Of a DNA stretch of 8,124 bases, positions 1 through 4,942 are shown piece by piece. Each line of letters starts with the position of its first letter. The stretch's first letter is position 1. Both the position numbers and the translations under genes were made by a program. This DNA is from an uncultured beta proteobacterium (GTDB taxonomy: Bacteria; Pseudomonadota; Gammaproteobacteria; Burkholderiales; Burkholderiaceae): the NCBI GenBank assembly GCA_903909925.1, contig CAIVXR010000095.1, positions 1 through 8,124 on the forward strand, written 5' to 3'. Under the pieces are notes generated by a model. It saw only the letters and a list, made by a program, of their open reading frames with translations. It did no database searches and was not told the DNA's origin.

Positions 1-288
1 AATCAATTCGGTGCTCAAGAACCTGGTTCGGCAGAAGAAATTCAGAACTTTTGCAGCGCTAACTATGGCGTGACATTTCCGATGTTTGAAAAAATTGATG
101 TGAATGGGGATAGTGCTCATCCCTTGTATGCCTATTTAAGAGATCAGGCGCCTGGCATATTAGGGACTACCGGCATTAAGTGGAACTTTACTAAGTTTGT
201 CGTGAGCAAAGACGGTCAATCCATCACGCGACTAGCATCAGCAGATGGCGCTAGCAAGATGGAGGAAGCAATTGTGAAACTGCTCTAG
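1..288 (+). CDS. Glutathione peroxidase, C-terminal part (5' end outside window)
   Basis: This is the last 95 residues of a thiol peroxidase of the glutathione peroxidase family, which reduces hydrogen and lipid hydroperoxides with glutathione or thioredoxin in the cytoplasm. The open frame begins at base 1 with the conserved NQFG block and continues through an F-P-MF-KIDVNG segment to the WNFTKFVV motif (W and N near residues 61-62 of the fragment), which supplies family active-site residues. The catalytic Cys/Sec and Gln lie upstream of the window. The stop is TAG at 286-288. It converges with the minus-strand block that begins 33 bases further on and is probably a host housekeeping gene flanking the photosynthesis block. 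No terminator was recognised after it. The family call is firm; the exact subfamily and electron donor cannot be told from this fragment. Confidence 0.92.
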   Translation, partial: NQFGAQEPGSAEEIQNFCSANYGVTFPMFEKIDVNGDSAHPLYAYLRDQAPGILGTTGIKWNFTKFVVSKDGQSITRLASADGASKMEEAIVKLL

Positions 289-321
289 ATTAGGCGCTGT
301 TTAGTAGCAATTCAGCAGTAA

Positions 322-477
322 TTACTTCTTTTGTTTCTTATCAGAATCTAGCCATTCGTTGACATCGGGGAAGGCATCCTGCACTTCACCCATAAATTCA
401 CGAACCATGTAATACAGGCCAGCAATTAATAGGCTAAAAACAAAGATCGATAGAAGGAGTAGGGTTGTATTACTCAT
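322..477 (-). CDS. Small single-helix membrane protein, 51 aa, unknown function
   Basis: Not recognised. The reading frame runs from ATG (477-475) to TAA (324-322). It has one hydrophobic segment at about residues 5-24, beginning TLLLLSIFVF, then an acidic stretch around residues 30-45 (EVQDAFPDVNEWLDSD) and a lysine-rich end (KKQKK). This suits a bitopic inner-membrane protein, possibly with the tail in the cytoplasm. Its ATG overlaps the stop of the upstream 60-aa gene by four bases (ATGA). There is no good ribosome binding site of its own, so translational coupling is likely. It is the last gene of the minus-strand pucBA-pucC run, and its position suggests a link to the light-harvesting apparatus. 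That link is inference only. Confidence 0.62.
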   Translation of the reverse strand: MSNTTLLLLSIFVFSLLIAGLYYMVREFMGEVQDAFPDVNEWLDSDKKQKK

Positions 478-656
478 TTTTTACGATTCAATAGTGCGGA
501 TAATTTGAAATAAATCCCAAAACAAAATATTGAGGGCACCCAAAGGGCCGTAAAGATAGACTGCTCTCGATCTTGGATCACAAACCATAAATAGGCAGAG
601 GTAAAGAAAGAAATTACCACTGCCATAAGAATGAAGTAATCTGATTTTTTAAACAT
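474..656 (-). CDS. Small two-helix membrane protein, 60 aa, unknown function
   Basis: Not recognised with certainty. I chose the ATG at 656-654 because an AAGGAG sequence (667-662) sits five bases before it. An in-frame GTG two codons upstream overlaps the previous stop (GTGA) but has no such spacing. Two hydrophobic helices are visible, at about residues 7-27 and 33-52, separated by a short charged loop (QDREQS), with a basic C-terminus (NRKK). The second helix carries LWVPS followed by FGIYF. The start lies just after the stop of the 78-aa gene, and its own stop overlaps the next start by four bases, so the three small genes form a tightly coupled set downstream of pucC. A role in LH2 assembly or stability, like that of R. 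capsulatus PucD/PucE, is suggested only by position. Confidence 0.66.
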   Translation of the reverse strand: MFKKSDYFILMAVVISFFTSAYLWFVIQDREQSIFTALWVPSIFCFGIYFKLSALLNRKK

Positions 657-658
657 AT

Positions 659-895
659 TCACTCCTTCACTTCGTTATTAAAATAATCTCCAATACCATA
701 GCCAACCGCGCTCAGAAGGCATCCCATGATAGCGCAGCTGCCTAATACGCGAATGCCCGAAGAAATACCAAAAGCAAATAGATCTGCAGAAATAAAGTCC
801 CACAGACTCAAGGTAATCAATATAAAACTAATTGAGCTAATGAAAAAGCCAAAAATAATGAGAGTCTTTTCAGCTAATTTTGGCCAGGTAGTCAA
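659..895 (-). CDS. Small two-helix membrane protein, 78 aa, directly after pucC
   Basis: Not recognised. Hydrophobic helices are visible at about residues 11-32 and 40-69. The second is glycine-rich (GSCAIMGCLLSAVGYGIG) and is followed by an acidic tail (DYFNNEVKE). The only initiator near the start of the frame is TTG at 895-893, which directly follows the TAA stop of pucC in the same reading frame and has no ribosome binding site. Translation could therefore start by termination-reinitiation, or this could be a C-terminal extension reached by stop-codon readthrough. Its position after pucC and before two further small membrane genes resembles that of pucDE in Rhodobacter capsulatus, but no sequence similarity can be claimed. 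Confidence 0.58.
   Translation of the reverse strand: MTTWPKLAEKTLIIFGFFISSISFILITLSLWDFISADLFAFGISSGIRVLGSCAIMGCLLSAVGYGIGDYFNNEVKE
662..667 (-). promoter_or_regulatory. Ribosome binding site of the 60-aa gene
   Basis: AAGGAG read on the minus strand lies inside the last codons of the 78-aa gene, five bases before ATG 656-654. It decides the start of the 60-aa gene over the upstream GTG. Confidence 0.7.
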
Positions 896-2308
896 TTAGA
901 CAACCGATTCTACTGGCTTAGCTGGCCATATGAAATTGGTCATGGCTGCGATCGTGATTAACAGCAAAATGATCTCTAGTAGATAGACGCCACAATAACC
1001 CGTTGCTGGAGTGTTGAGGTCTGCGCCAAAATAATTTCTGGAGGCCATACTACCCAAAATATCCCGAAATATTCCCCCAATACCGATTGCAATGCCTGCA
1101 GCAGTAGCTTGTACCGCTCCCCACGCGCCTAACGCCAAACCACTTTGATTTTCTGGGGCATATTTCATAGTGGCAGTTAGGGTTCCATGACTAAATAGGC
1201 CATTACCAAAGCCAATCAACACCACACCTACAATGAAAATCAGTGTGCTGTCAAAGGGTGCCGCAACGATAACCAGTATGAATGCAGGAATACCAATTTT
1301 GGCGCCATTGCTAGCCATCTTAAAGGGGTCGTAACCCGCACTCAATACTTTAGAGGCAATGCTAAAGCCAAATAAACAGCCAACAGCTAAGGTAGCTGTT
1401 AATACGGTGGTAGCGCTTACACTCATGTTTAATAGTTCACCACCATAGGGCTCTAGCAAAACATCATTCATGCTAAAGGCCATGGTGCCAAAACCCACTG
1501 CGATTAAGCGACGAATTGCTTGACCACCTTCTTTAAAAGTTTCCCAAGATTCTTTAAAGTTTTGTTCTCTAGCTACTAATGCTCTTGCACGAGCTTCTTC
1601 ACGGCTTTCCTGCTTCCACAGTGCAATCGCATTTAATACGATTGTGACAATAGCGCTACCTTGAATCACTTGTATTAAGCGTCCGGGACTGTACTCTTCT
1701 AGTAGTTGACCAAAAATGAGGGCGCTGCCAATCATGCCAATGAGTAGCATCACATACATCAGGCCAACAATATTAGGTTGCGCTTTTGGGGGTGCGAGAT
1801 CGCAAGCTAAGGCAAGGCCTACAGTTTGAGTTGTATGAATACCCGCGCCAACAAATAAAAATGAAAGCCCAGCAGCAGCTAGTCCAATCCATGCTGGTGC
1901 TTCACTAGCATTGCCTGCACCAGCTAAGACGAGCAGAGCAAAAGGCATGATGGCTAGTCCACCAAATTGAACCATCGTTCCCATCCAAATATAAGGAACG
2001 CGACGCCAACCTAAAGCAGATTGATGAGTATCAGAGCGAAAGCCAATTAAGGCTCTAATAGGGGCAAAAATAATGGGCAAGGAAACCATGATCGATACCA
2101 GTGATGCTGGTACATGTAACTCAACAATCATCACTCGATTTAAGGTGCCCACTAAAAGCACAAGAGCCATGCCAACGGATACTTGAAATAGAGATAGTCT
2201 AAGTAATCTACCGAGGGGCAATTTGGCAGAAGCAGCATCTGCAAATGGCAAGAAGCGGGGGCCTAAATTTGCCCAGGTACTGATTAATTTTTGACTAAAA
2301 CGATTCAT
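896..2308 (-). CDS. pucC: PucC, LH2 assembly protein (BCD-family MFS transporter)
   Basis: This 470-aa polytopic inner-membrane protein belongs to the PucC/BCD branch of the major facilitator superfamily (also LhaA and Bch2). These proteins are needed for assembly of light-harvesting complexes, probably by delivering bacteriochlorophyll or guiding insertion of the alpha and beta peptides. The diagnostic region follows the second helix: an FRSDTHQSALGWRRVPYIW stretch at about residues 91-109, then TMVQFGGLAIMPFALL. About 12 hydrophobic segments run to the C-terminus, and the length is typical. It starts at ATG 2308-2306 without a clear ribosome binding site. It lies 86 bases downstream of pucA on the same strand, with a terminator between, which argues for PucC over Bch2/LhaA and suggests lower expression than pucBA. 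Its stop directly abuts the next gene in the same frame. Confidence 0.95.
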   Translation of the reverse strand: MNRFSQKLISTWANLGPRFLPFADAASAKLPLGRLLRLSLFQVSVGMALVLLVGTLNRVMIVELHVPASLVSIMVSLPIIFAPIRALIGFRSDTHQSALGWRRVPYIWMGTMVQFGGLAIMPFALLVLAGAGNASEAPAWIGLAAAGLSFLFVGAGIHTTQTVGLALACDLAPPKAQPNIVGLMYVMLLIGMIGSALIFGQLLEEYSPGRLIQVIQGSAIVTIVLNAIALWKQESREEARARALVAREQNFKESWETFKEGGQAIRRLIAVGFGTMAFSMNDVLLEPYGGELLNMSVSATTVLTATLAVGCLFGFSIASKVLSAGYDPFKMASNGAKIGIPAFILVIVAAPFDSTLIFIVGVVLIGFGNGLFSHGTLTATMKYAPENQSGLALGAWGAVQATAAGIAIGIGGIFRDILGSMASRNYFGADLNTPATGYCGVYLLEIILLLITIAAMTNFIWPAKPVESVV

Positions 2309-2349
2309 GAAAACTTAGTGTAAACGACAGATGCGCAAAACAAAAAAAT

Positions 2350-2377
2350 AAGACCCAGATCTAACGATCTAGGTCTT
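2350..2377 (-). terminator. Intrinsic terminator between pucA and pucC
   Basis: Read on the minus strand, AAGACCTAGATC - GTTA - GATCTGGGTCTT forms a 12-bp stem with a four-base loop, followed by ATTTTTTT (to about 2342). The single non-Watson-Crick pair (2371/2356) is a G-U wobble in minus-strand RNA but an A-C mismatch in plus-strand RNA. This shows the structure serves leftward transcription. It begins 17 bases after the pucA stop. It would end most pucBA transcripts and also protect their 3' ends, while readthrough supplies pucC. Confidence 0.9.
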
Positions 2378-2394
2378 ATGGGACAAGATAAAAC

Positions 2395-2598
2395 TTATTT
2401 TTGTGCTGTTGGTGCCGCGGGTGCCGCAGAAACAGCGCCGGCTTTAGCAGCCTTACCGCCTTCTAAAAAAGCTTTCACCCAAGTTGTGTTGTTGAGTAAT
2501 GCTAAATGCACTGAAAAAGAACCAACTGCTACAGCACCTAAAAACAGCGGAATGCCAACTGTTGGTCTAACTACTGTCCACATTTTTCCGTAGATCAT
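2395..2598 (-). CDS. pucA: LH2 antenna alpha polypeptide (PucA)
   Basis: This is the alpha apoprotein of the peripheral light-harvesting complex 2, a single-helix membrane peptide that binds the B800/B850-type bacteriochlorophylls. Of its 67 residues, 1-48 match the family: MIYGKMWTVV at the amphipathic N-terminus, PTVGIPLFLGAVAV entering the helix, the Mg ligand His31 in VHLALL, and NNTTW at 36-40. Residues 44-45 are Phe-Leu, where B800-850 complexes usually have aromatic hydrogen-bond donors (Tyr/Trp). The tail from residue 47 is rich in Ala, Pro, Gly and Lys (ending APAAPTAQK), longer than in Rhodobacter and similar to the extended Rubrivivax alpha chain. The start at ATG 2598-2596 has a strong AAAGGAG site at 2611-2605 and follows the pucB stop by 15 bases. 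A terminator follows the gene. Confidence 0.96.
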   Translation of the reverse strand: MIYGKMWTVVRPTVGIPLFLGAVAVGSFSVHLALLNNTTWVKAFLEGGKAAKAGAVSAAPAAPTAQK

Positions 2599-2613
2599 CT
2601 CAATCTCCTTTAA

Positions 2614-2757
2614 TTACTTCAACCAAGGTGAATAGATGTAAGCAAGTAAGTGGGCGAGTGCTGCAATCATCCCAAAAAATTGCGTACCTTGAATGAGGTT
2701 GCGATGTAACTCTTCCGCTTCCTCAACACTCAGACCTGTAAGAGTGTCATTTGTCAT
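2614..2757 (-). CDS. pucB: LH2 antenna beta polypeptide (PucB)
   Basis: This is the beta apoprotein of light-harvesting complex 2, 47 aa, a bitopic inner-membrane peptide. The family pattern is clear: LSVEEAEELHRNLIQGT (His18 is the conserved N-terminal His), a hydrophobic helix FFGMIAALAHLLAYIY with the bacteriochlorophyll-ligating His36, and the C-terminal SPWLK. The position that is Arg in most LH2 beta chains (GTR-F, which hydrogen-bonds the B800 acetyl group) is Gln26 here (GTQFF). The start at ATG 2757-2755 has GAGAGG about nine bases upstream (2772-2767). It is the first gene of the leftward puc operon. The order pucB-pucA-pucC is the classical one, and expression is probably controlled by the PpsR-like site at 2850-2867. 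Confidence 0.95.
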   Translation of the reverse strand: MTNDTLTGLSVEEAEELHRNLIQGTQFFGMIAALAHLLAYIYSPWLK

Positions 2758-2830
2758 AGCTTTTTTCCTCTCAAATCTAACTGCGTCGTGCTAACCCACA
2801 CGAGGGTGTTAATTAACCTACTTACCACAG

Positions 2831-2836
2831 GGTCAA
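2831..2836 (-). promoter_or_regulatory. Weak candidate -35 element for pucB
   Basis: Minus strand TTGACC, followed after 14-16 bases by an A/T-rich palindrome (TTAATTAA, 2809-2816) that could supply a poor -10. It would place the transcription start about 40 bases before pucB, just downstream of the PpsR-like site. A second TTGACA at 2897-2892 has no acceptable -10 at 16-18 bases. No convincing sigma-70 promoter could be settled on in this region. Confidence 0.25.
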
Positions 2837-2849
2837 TTTATTACGAATA

Positions 2850-2867
2850 TGTAAAAAAATCTATACA
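2850..2867. promoter_or_regulatory. Putative PpsR/CrtJ operator upstream of pucB
   Basis: The minus strand reads TGTATAGATTTTTTTACA, an exact TGT-N12-ACA match to the binding motif of PpsR/CrtJ, the redox- and light-responsive repressor of photosynthesis genes in purple bacteria. It lies 93 bases upstream of the pucB start and 135 upstream of the 70-aa gene, so it could serve either direction. A half-site (TGTCAA) occurs at 2892-2897. A motif with six fixed bases is expected about twice by chance in a window this size, so location is the main support. Confidence 0.5.
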
Positions 2868-2949
2868 CTTTCCTTAGGAATTTCCCTTATATGTCAATAT
2901 ATTGCGTTGCAAAATAACTCCCTCGTAATAGTCATTTTTTGATCCATTT

Positions 2950-2957
2950 GGAGGGGG
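2950..2957 (+). promoter_or_regulatory. Strong ribosome binding site of the leader ORF
   Basis: GGAGGGGG lies 7 bases before the ATG at 2965. It is the best ribosome binding site on the plus strand here, and it serves the 11-codon leader ORF, not the 70-aa gene that follows. Confidence 0.55.
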
Positions 2958-2964
2958 ATATAGA

Positions 2965-3000
2965 ATGAGTCCCATCCATCAACCTGATTTTGGGATATGA
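2965..3000 (+). CDS. Possible 11-aa leader peptide upstream of the 70-aa gene
   Basis: ATG at 2965 opens an 11-codon frame (MSPIHQPDFGI) ending in TGA at 2998-3000, one base before the ATG of the 70-aa membrane gene, which is in another frame. The leader has a strong ribosome binding site, while the downstream gene has only a weak GGGA. Ribosomes finishing the leader would be placed to reinitiate at the next start. It could be a translational-coupling leader or an attenuation peptide. The peptide resembles nothing I recognise, and chance occurrence is possible. Confidence 0.4.
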   Translation: MSPIHQPDFGI

Positions 3001-3001
3001 A

Positions 3002-3214
3002 ATGAGTCAAGCTAAGCAGGGCTTTGGGGTCATAAAAGTGATATTGGAGATCGCCTGCGCGGCCGGCGGCTTTGCTATGGGGCTGCTATTTGCTAAGCAG
3101 CTGGATTTAGGCCTTGTCCCTGGCATTTTTATGGGTCTGATGGGGGCAATCTTCACCTTTATCCTTGCCCAAGGCCTTACTACCTTCATTTTTCGTATAC
3201 TGGGACGAGATTAA
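3002..3214 (+). CDS. Small two-helix membrane protein, 70 aa, unknown function
   Basis: Not recognised. I prefer ATG 3002 over the in-frame TTG at 2990, because the TTG has no ribosome binding site and the ATG follows the leader ORF by one base. Two long hydrophobic segments at about residues 9-31 and 37-65 are rich in small residues (AAGGFAMG and GIFMGLMGA), which suggests close helix packing or oligomerisation. The C-terminus is basic (FRILGRD). It is divergent from pucB across a shared control region and is the first gene of the rightward run leading to hemA and dxs. The 78-aa membrane gene begins 36 bases after its stop. A role in photosynthetic membranes is possible by context only. Confidence 0.65.
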   Translation: MSQAKQGFGVIKVILEIACAAGGFAMGLLFAKQLDLGLVPGIFMGLMGAIFTFILAQGLTTFIFRILGRD

Positions 3215-3250
3215 CCGGAGGCCTAGCCTCTTCAGTCACAAGGATAGCTA

Positions 3251-3487
3251 ATGAATAAGCAAGCTGAATCAGGCCCAATTGATGCCAAATTTAAAAGAAC
3301 CATGCTTTGGCTCAAATTTGCCATGGTGGTATTTCCGATTGCCCTAGCTGGCCAGGTCTGGATTCTGTACCAAGAGTACTCATTGACCAATCTATTTTTC
3401 GTGCTGATCACGGCCTTTGCCTTGTATTCCGCCTTCAGTTCATACAAAAAATTTAAGGCCTACGAGGCTGCCGCTAAGAATCAGTAA
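3251..3487 (+). CDS. Small two-helix membrane protein, 78 aa, unknown function
   Basis: Not recognised. ATG 3251 has an AAGGA site at 3240-3244, well spaced. A hydrophilic N-terminus (NKQAESGPIDAKFKR, about 20 residues) is followed by helices at about 19-40 (TMLWLKFAMVVFPIALAGQVW) and 45-64, and then a basic, coil-like tail with KKFKAYEAAAKNQ. The strong plus-strand ribosome binding site and the hydrophobic pattern favour this frame over the overlapping minus-strand frame. It forms a pair with the 70-aa gene 36 bases upstream. A hairpin follows its stop, so the pair may be transcribed partly apart from hemA. Confidence 0.68.
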   Translation: MNKQAESGPIDAKFKRTMLWLKFAMVVFPIALAGQVWILYQEYSLTNLFFVLITAFALYSAFSSYKKFKAYEAAAKNQ

Positions 3488-3526
3488 TCAGCCAAGATGT
3501 GGGTTTTCCCTAGGTAGGGAGGCTGA
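3488..3526 (+). terminator. Possible weak terminator or mRNA-end hairpin
   Basis: Directly after the stop of the 78-aa gene, TCAGCC (3488-3493) pairs with GGCTGA (3521-3526), enclosing the palindrome TCCCTAGGTAGGGA (3507-3520). There is no T-run after it and the fold contains a large bulge, so it is at best a weak terminator or a processing/stability element. Confidence 0.3.
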
Positions 3527-3532
3527 AATAGG

Positions 3533-3550
3533 TGTCAATCTTGATTGACA
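3533..3550. promoter_or_regulatory. Putative PpsR/CrtJ operator upstream of hemA
   Basis: TGTCAATCTTGATTGACA is a perfect inverted repeat (8-base arms around TT) and matches the PpsR/CrtJ motif in its extended form TGTC-N10-GACA. It lies 76 bases upstream of the hemA ATG. Its right arm contains TTGACA (3545-3550), which could be a promoter -35 hexamer, so binding would block RNA polymerase. No good -10 was found at 16-18 bases from it. The symmetry and position make this the stronger of the two PpsR-like sites in the window. Confidence 0.62.
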
Positions 3551-3566
3551 TATTGCTTATCTAGAG

Positions 3567-3590
3567 GAAAAATCATTTTCATGATTTTTC
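3567..3590 (+). repeat. 10-bp inverted repeat in the hemA leader
   Basis: GAAAAATCAT (3567-3576) and ATGATTTTTC (3581-3590) form a perfect 10-base inverted repeat with a TTTC loop, flanked on both sides by CTAG. It lies between the PpsR-like site and the hemA start. It could be a second operator, an A/U-rich stem-loop in the hemA leader, or a weak terminator. The sequence does not decide. Confidence 0.55.
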
Positions 3591-3626
3591 TAGTCCCACG
3601 TAACCCTATTTTTGATAGCCTCTAGC

Positions 3627-4928
3627 ATGCAACTGCTCAACCTCGGTGTGAATCATCACACGGCTCCAATCGATATTCGAGAGAGCGTTGCTATTTCTCC
3701 AGCAGATTTGCAAGATTCCTTATTGGATCTTCGTAATTATTTAAAGAGTACTCATTCTGAATTAGTACCAGAGGTGGCAATTTTATCTACGTGTAATCGC
3801 ATGGAGATTTATTGCGCAGCAAATGATGTTTCGTATCCAGCTCATCGTTTGGAAGAGCGAACTCTTGATTGGCTGACTTCTCAAAAGCGTCTGCAAAGTG
3901 ATGCATTGAAGCCCTATATATATTCAGCGAAAGAAACAGATGCTGTAAAGCATGTATTTAGAGTCAGCTGTGGAATGGACTCAATGGTATTGGGAGAGAC
4001 TCAAATACTGGGTCAAATGAAAAAGGCAGTTGAATTAGCCGATCAAGCTGGCACATTAGGAACGTACCTCAAGCCCTTATTTAATAAAACTTTCTCTGTT
4101 GCCAAGACAGTTCGAGCAACAACGGATATCGGTACGCACTCCGTTTCCATGGCTAGCGCCTCAGTACGCTTAGCTGAAAAGATCTTCGGTGATCTCAAGG
4201 ACTCCAAAATCCTGTTTATTGGTGCAGGTGAAATGATTCAGTTATGCGCTTCACACTTTGCTGGTAAAAAGCCAAAACAGATTGCGATCAGTAATCGCAC
4301 GGTTGATCGTGGTGATGAGATGGCAAAAGTATTTGCCGAGAAGGGGCTGCAAACTGACTCTTTCCCTTTGCAGTCTTTACCAACGCGCTTGCAAGATTTT
4401 GATGTGGTTGTTTCATGTACTGCAAGTTCCTTGCCAATCATTGGCATGGGGATGATCAAAACAGCCTTGAAGGCTAGAAATAGTAGACCAATCGTATTGA
4501 TTGATTTGGCTGTTCCACGGGATATTGAGCCAGAGGTTCGCTCTCTCAAAGATGCCTACTTGTATTCTGTAGATGATTTAGGCGGCATTGTGAATGAAGG
4601 TCGCAATATTCGTGAACTTTCGATGGCGGACGCTGAAACCATTATTGATAAGGGCGTGAGTGAATTTTTCCAGACGCTACAAAAAAGAACACTAGTGCCG
4701 ATTATTCAATCGCTACAAACTACTGCAGAGCGCCTTAAAGAAATCGAACTAGAAAAAGCGGTGCGGCGCATTAAGAGGGGTGAGGATCCGGTTGCAGTCC
4801 TATCGATCATGGCAGAAGCTCTAGCAAATAAATTTATGCATGCTCCTATTAATGCTTTGCAAAAATCCCCTAATAACGAGATTGAAGATTTCAAGCGCAT
4901 TCTCTCTAGCATTTATTCTCCAAAATAA
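3627..4928 (+). CDS. hemA: Glutamyl-tRNA reductase (HemA)
   Basis: This cytoplasmic enzyme reduces glutamyl-tRNA(Glu) with NADPH to glutamate-1-semialdehyde, the first committed step of the C5 pathway to 5-aminolevulinate and hence heme and bacteriochlorophyll. From ATG 3627 it is 433 aa, a normal length. An in-frame TTG at 3612 would add five residues, but MQLLNLGVNHHTAPIDIRE is the usual N-terminus. Landmarks are NHHTAP (9-14), the catalytic Cys56 in LSTCNRMEIY, SCGMDSMVLGETQ (114-126), the NADPH-binding GAGEM (199-203) and a C-terminal dimerisation domain with FMHAPINAL. No clear ribosome binding site is visible. It lies beside dxs and puc genes, not in the hemA-prfA-prmC context common in Burkholderiales, so it may be a photosynthesis-dedicated copy (inference). 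A PpsR-like palindrome and a second inverted repeat precede it. Confidence 0.96.
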   Translation: MQLLNLGVNHHTAPIDIRESVAISPADLQDSLLDLRNYLKSTHSELVPEVAILSTCNRMEIYCAANDVSYPAHRLEERTLDWLTSQKRLQSDALKPYIYSAKETDAVKHVFRVSCGMDSMVLGETQILGQMKKAVELADQAGTLGTYLKPLFNKTFSVAKTVRATTDIGTHSVSMASASVRLAEKIFGDLKDSKILFIGAGEMIQLCASHFAGKKPKQIAISNRTVDRGDEMAKVFAEKGLQTDSFPLQSLPTRLQDFDVVVSCTASSLPIIGMGMIKTALKARNSRPIVLIDLAVPRDIEPEVRSLKDAYLYSVDDLGGIVNEGRNIRELSMADAETIIDKGVSEFFQTLQKRTLVPIIQSLQTTAERLKEIELEKAVRRIKRGEDPVAVLSIMAEALANKFMHAPINALQKSPNNEIEDFKRILSSIYSPK

Positions 4929-4942
4929 TTTCGGCGTTACAT

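Noticed and set aside
2318..2334. TGTAAACGACA before pucC as a PpsR site
   Set aside because: The half-sites are separated by 5 bases, not the 11-12 needed.
2378..2593. Plus-strand frame of 71 codons opposite pucA
   Set aside because: Shadow of pucA, which has family motifs and a strong ribosome site on the other strand.
3215..3250. GAGGC-CTA-GCCTC hairpin between the 70-aa and 78-aa genes
   Set aside because: Five base pairs with a three-base loop and no T-run; probably incidental.
3232..3447. Minus-strand frame of 71 codons opposite the 78-aa membrane gene
   Set aside because: No ribosome site or recognisable domains; the plus-strand frame has a good ribosome site and two clear helices.
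4238..4549. Minus-strand frame of 103 codons inside hemA
   Set aside because: Lies wholly within a well-conserved hemA; composition is that of an antisense shadow.
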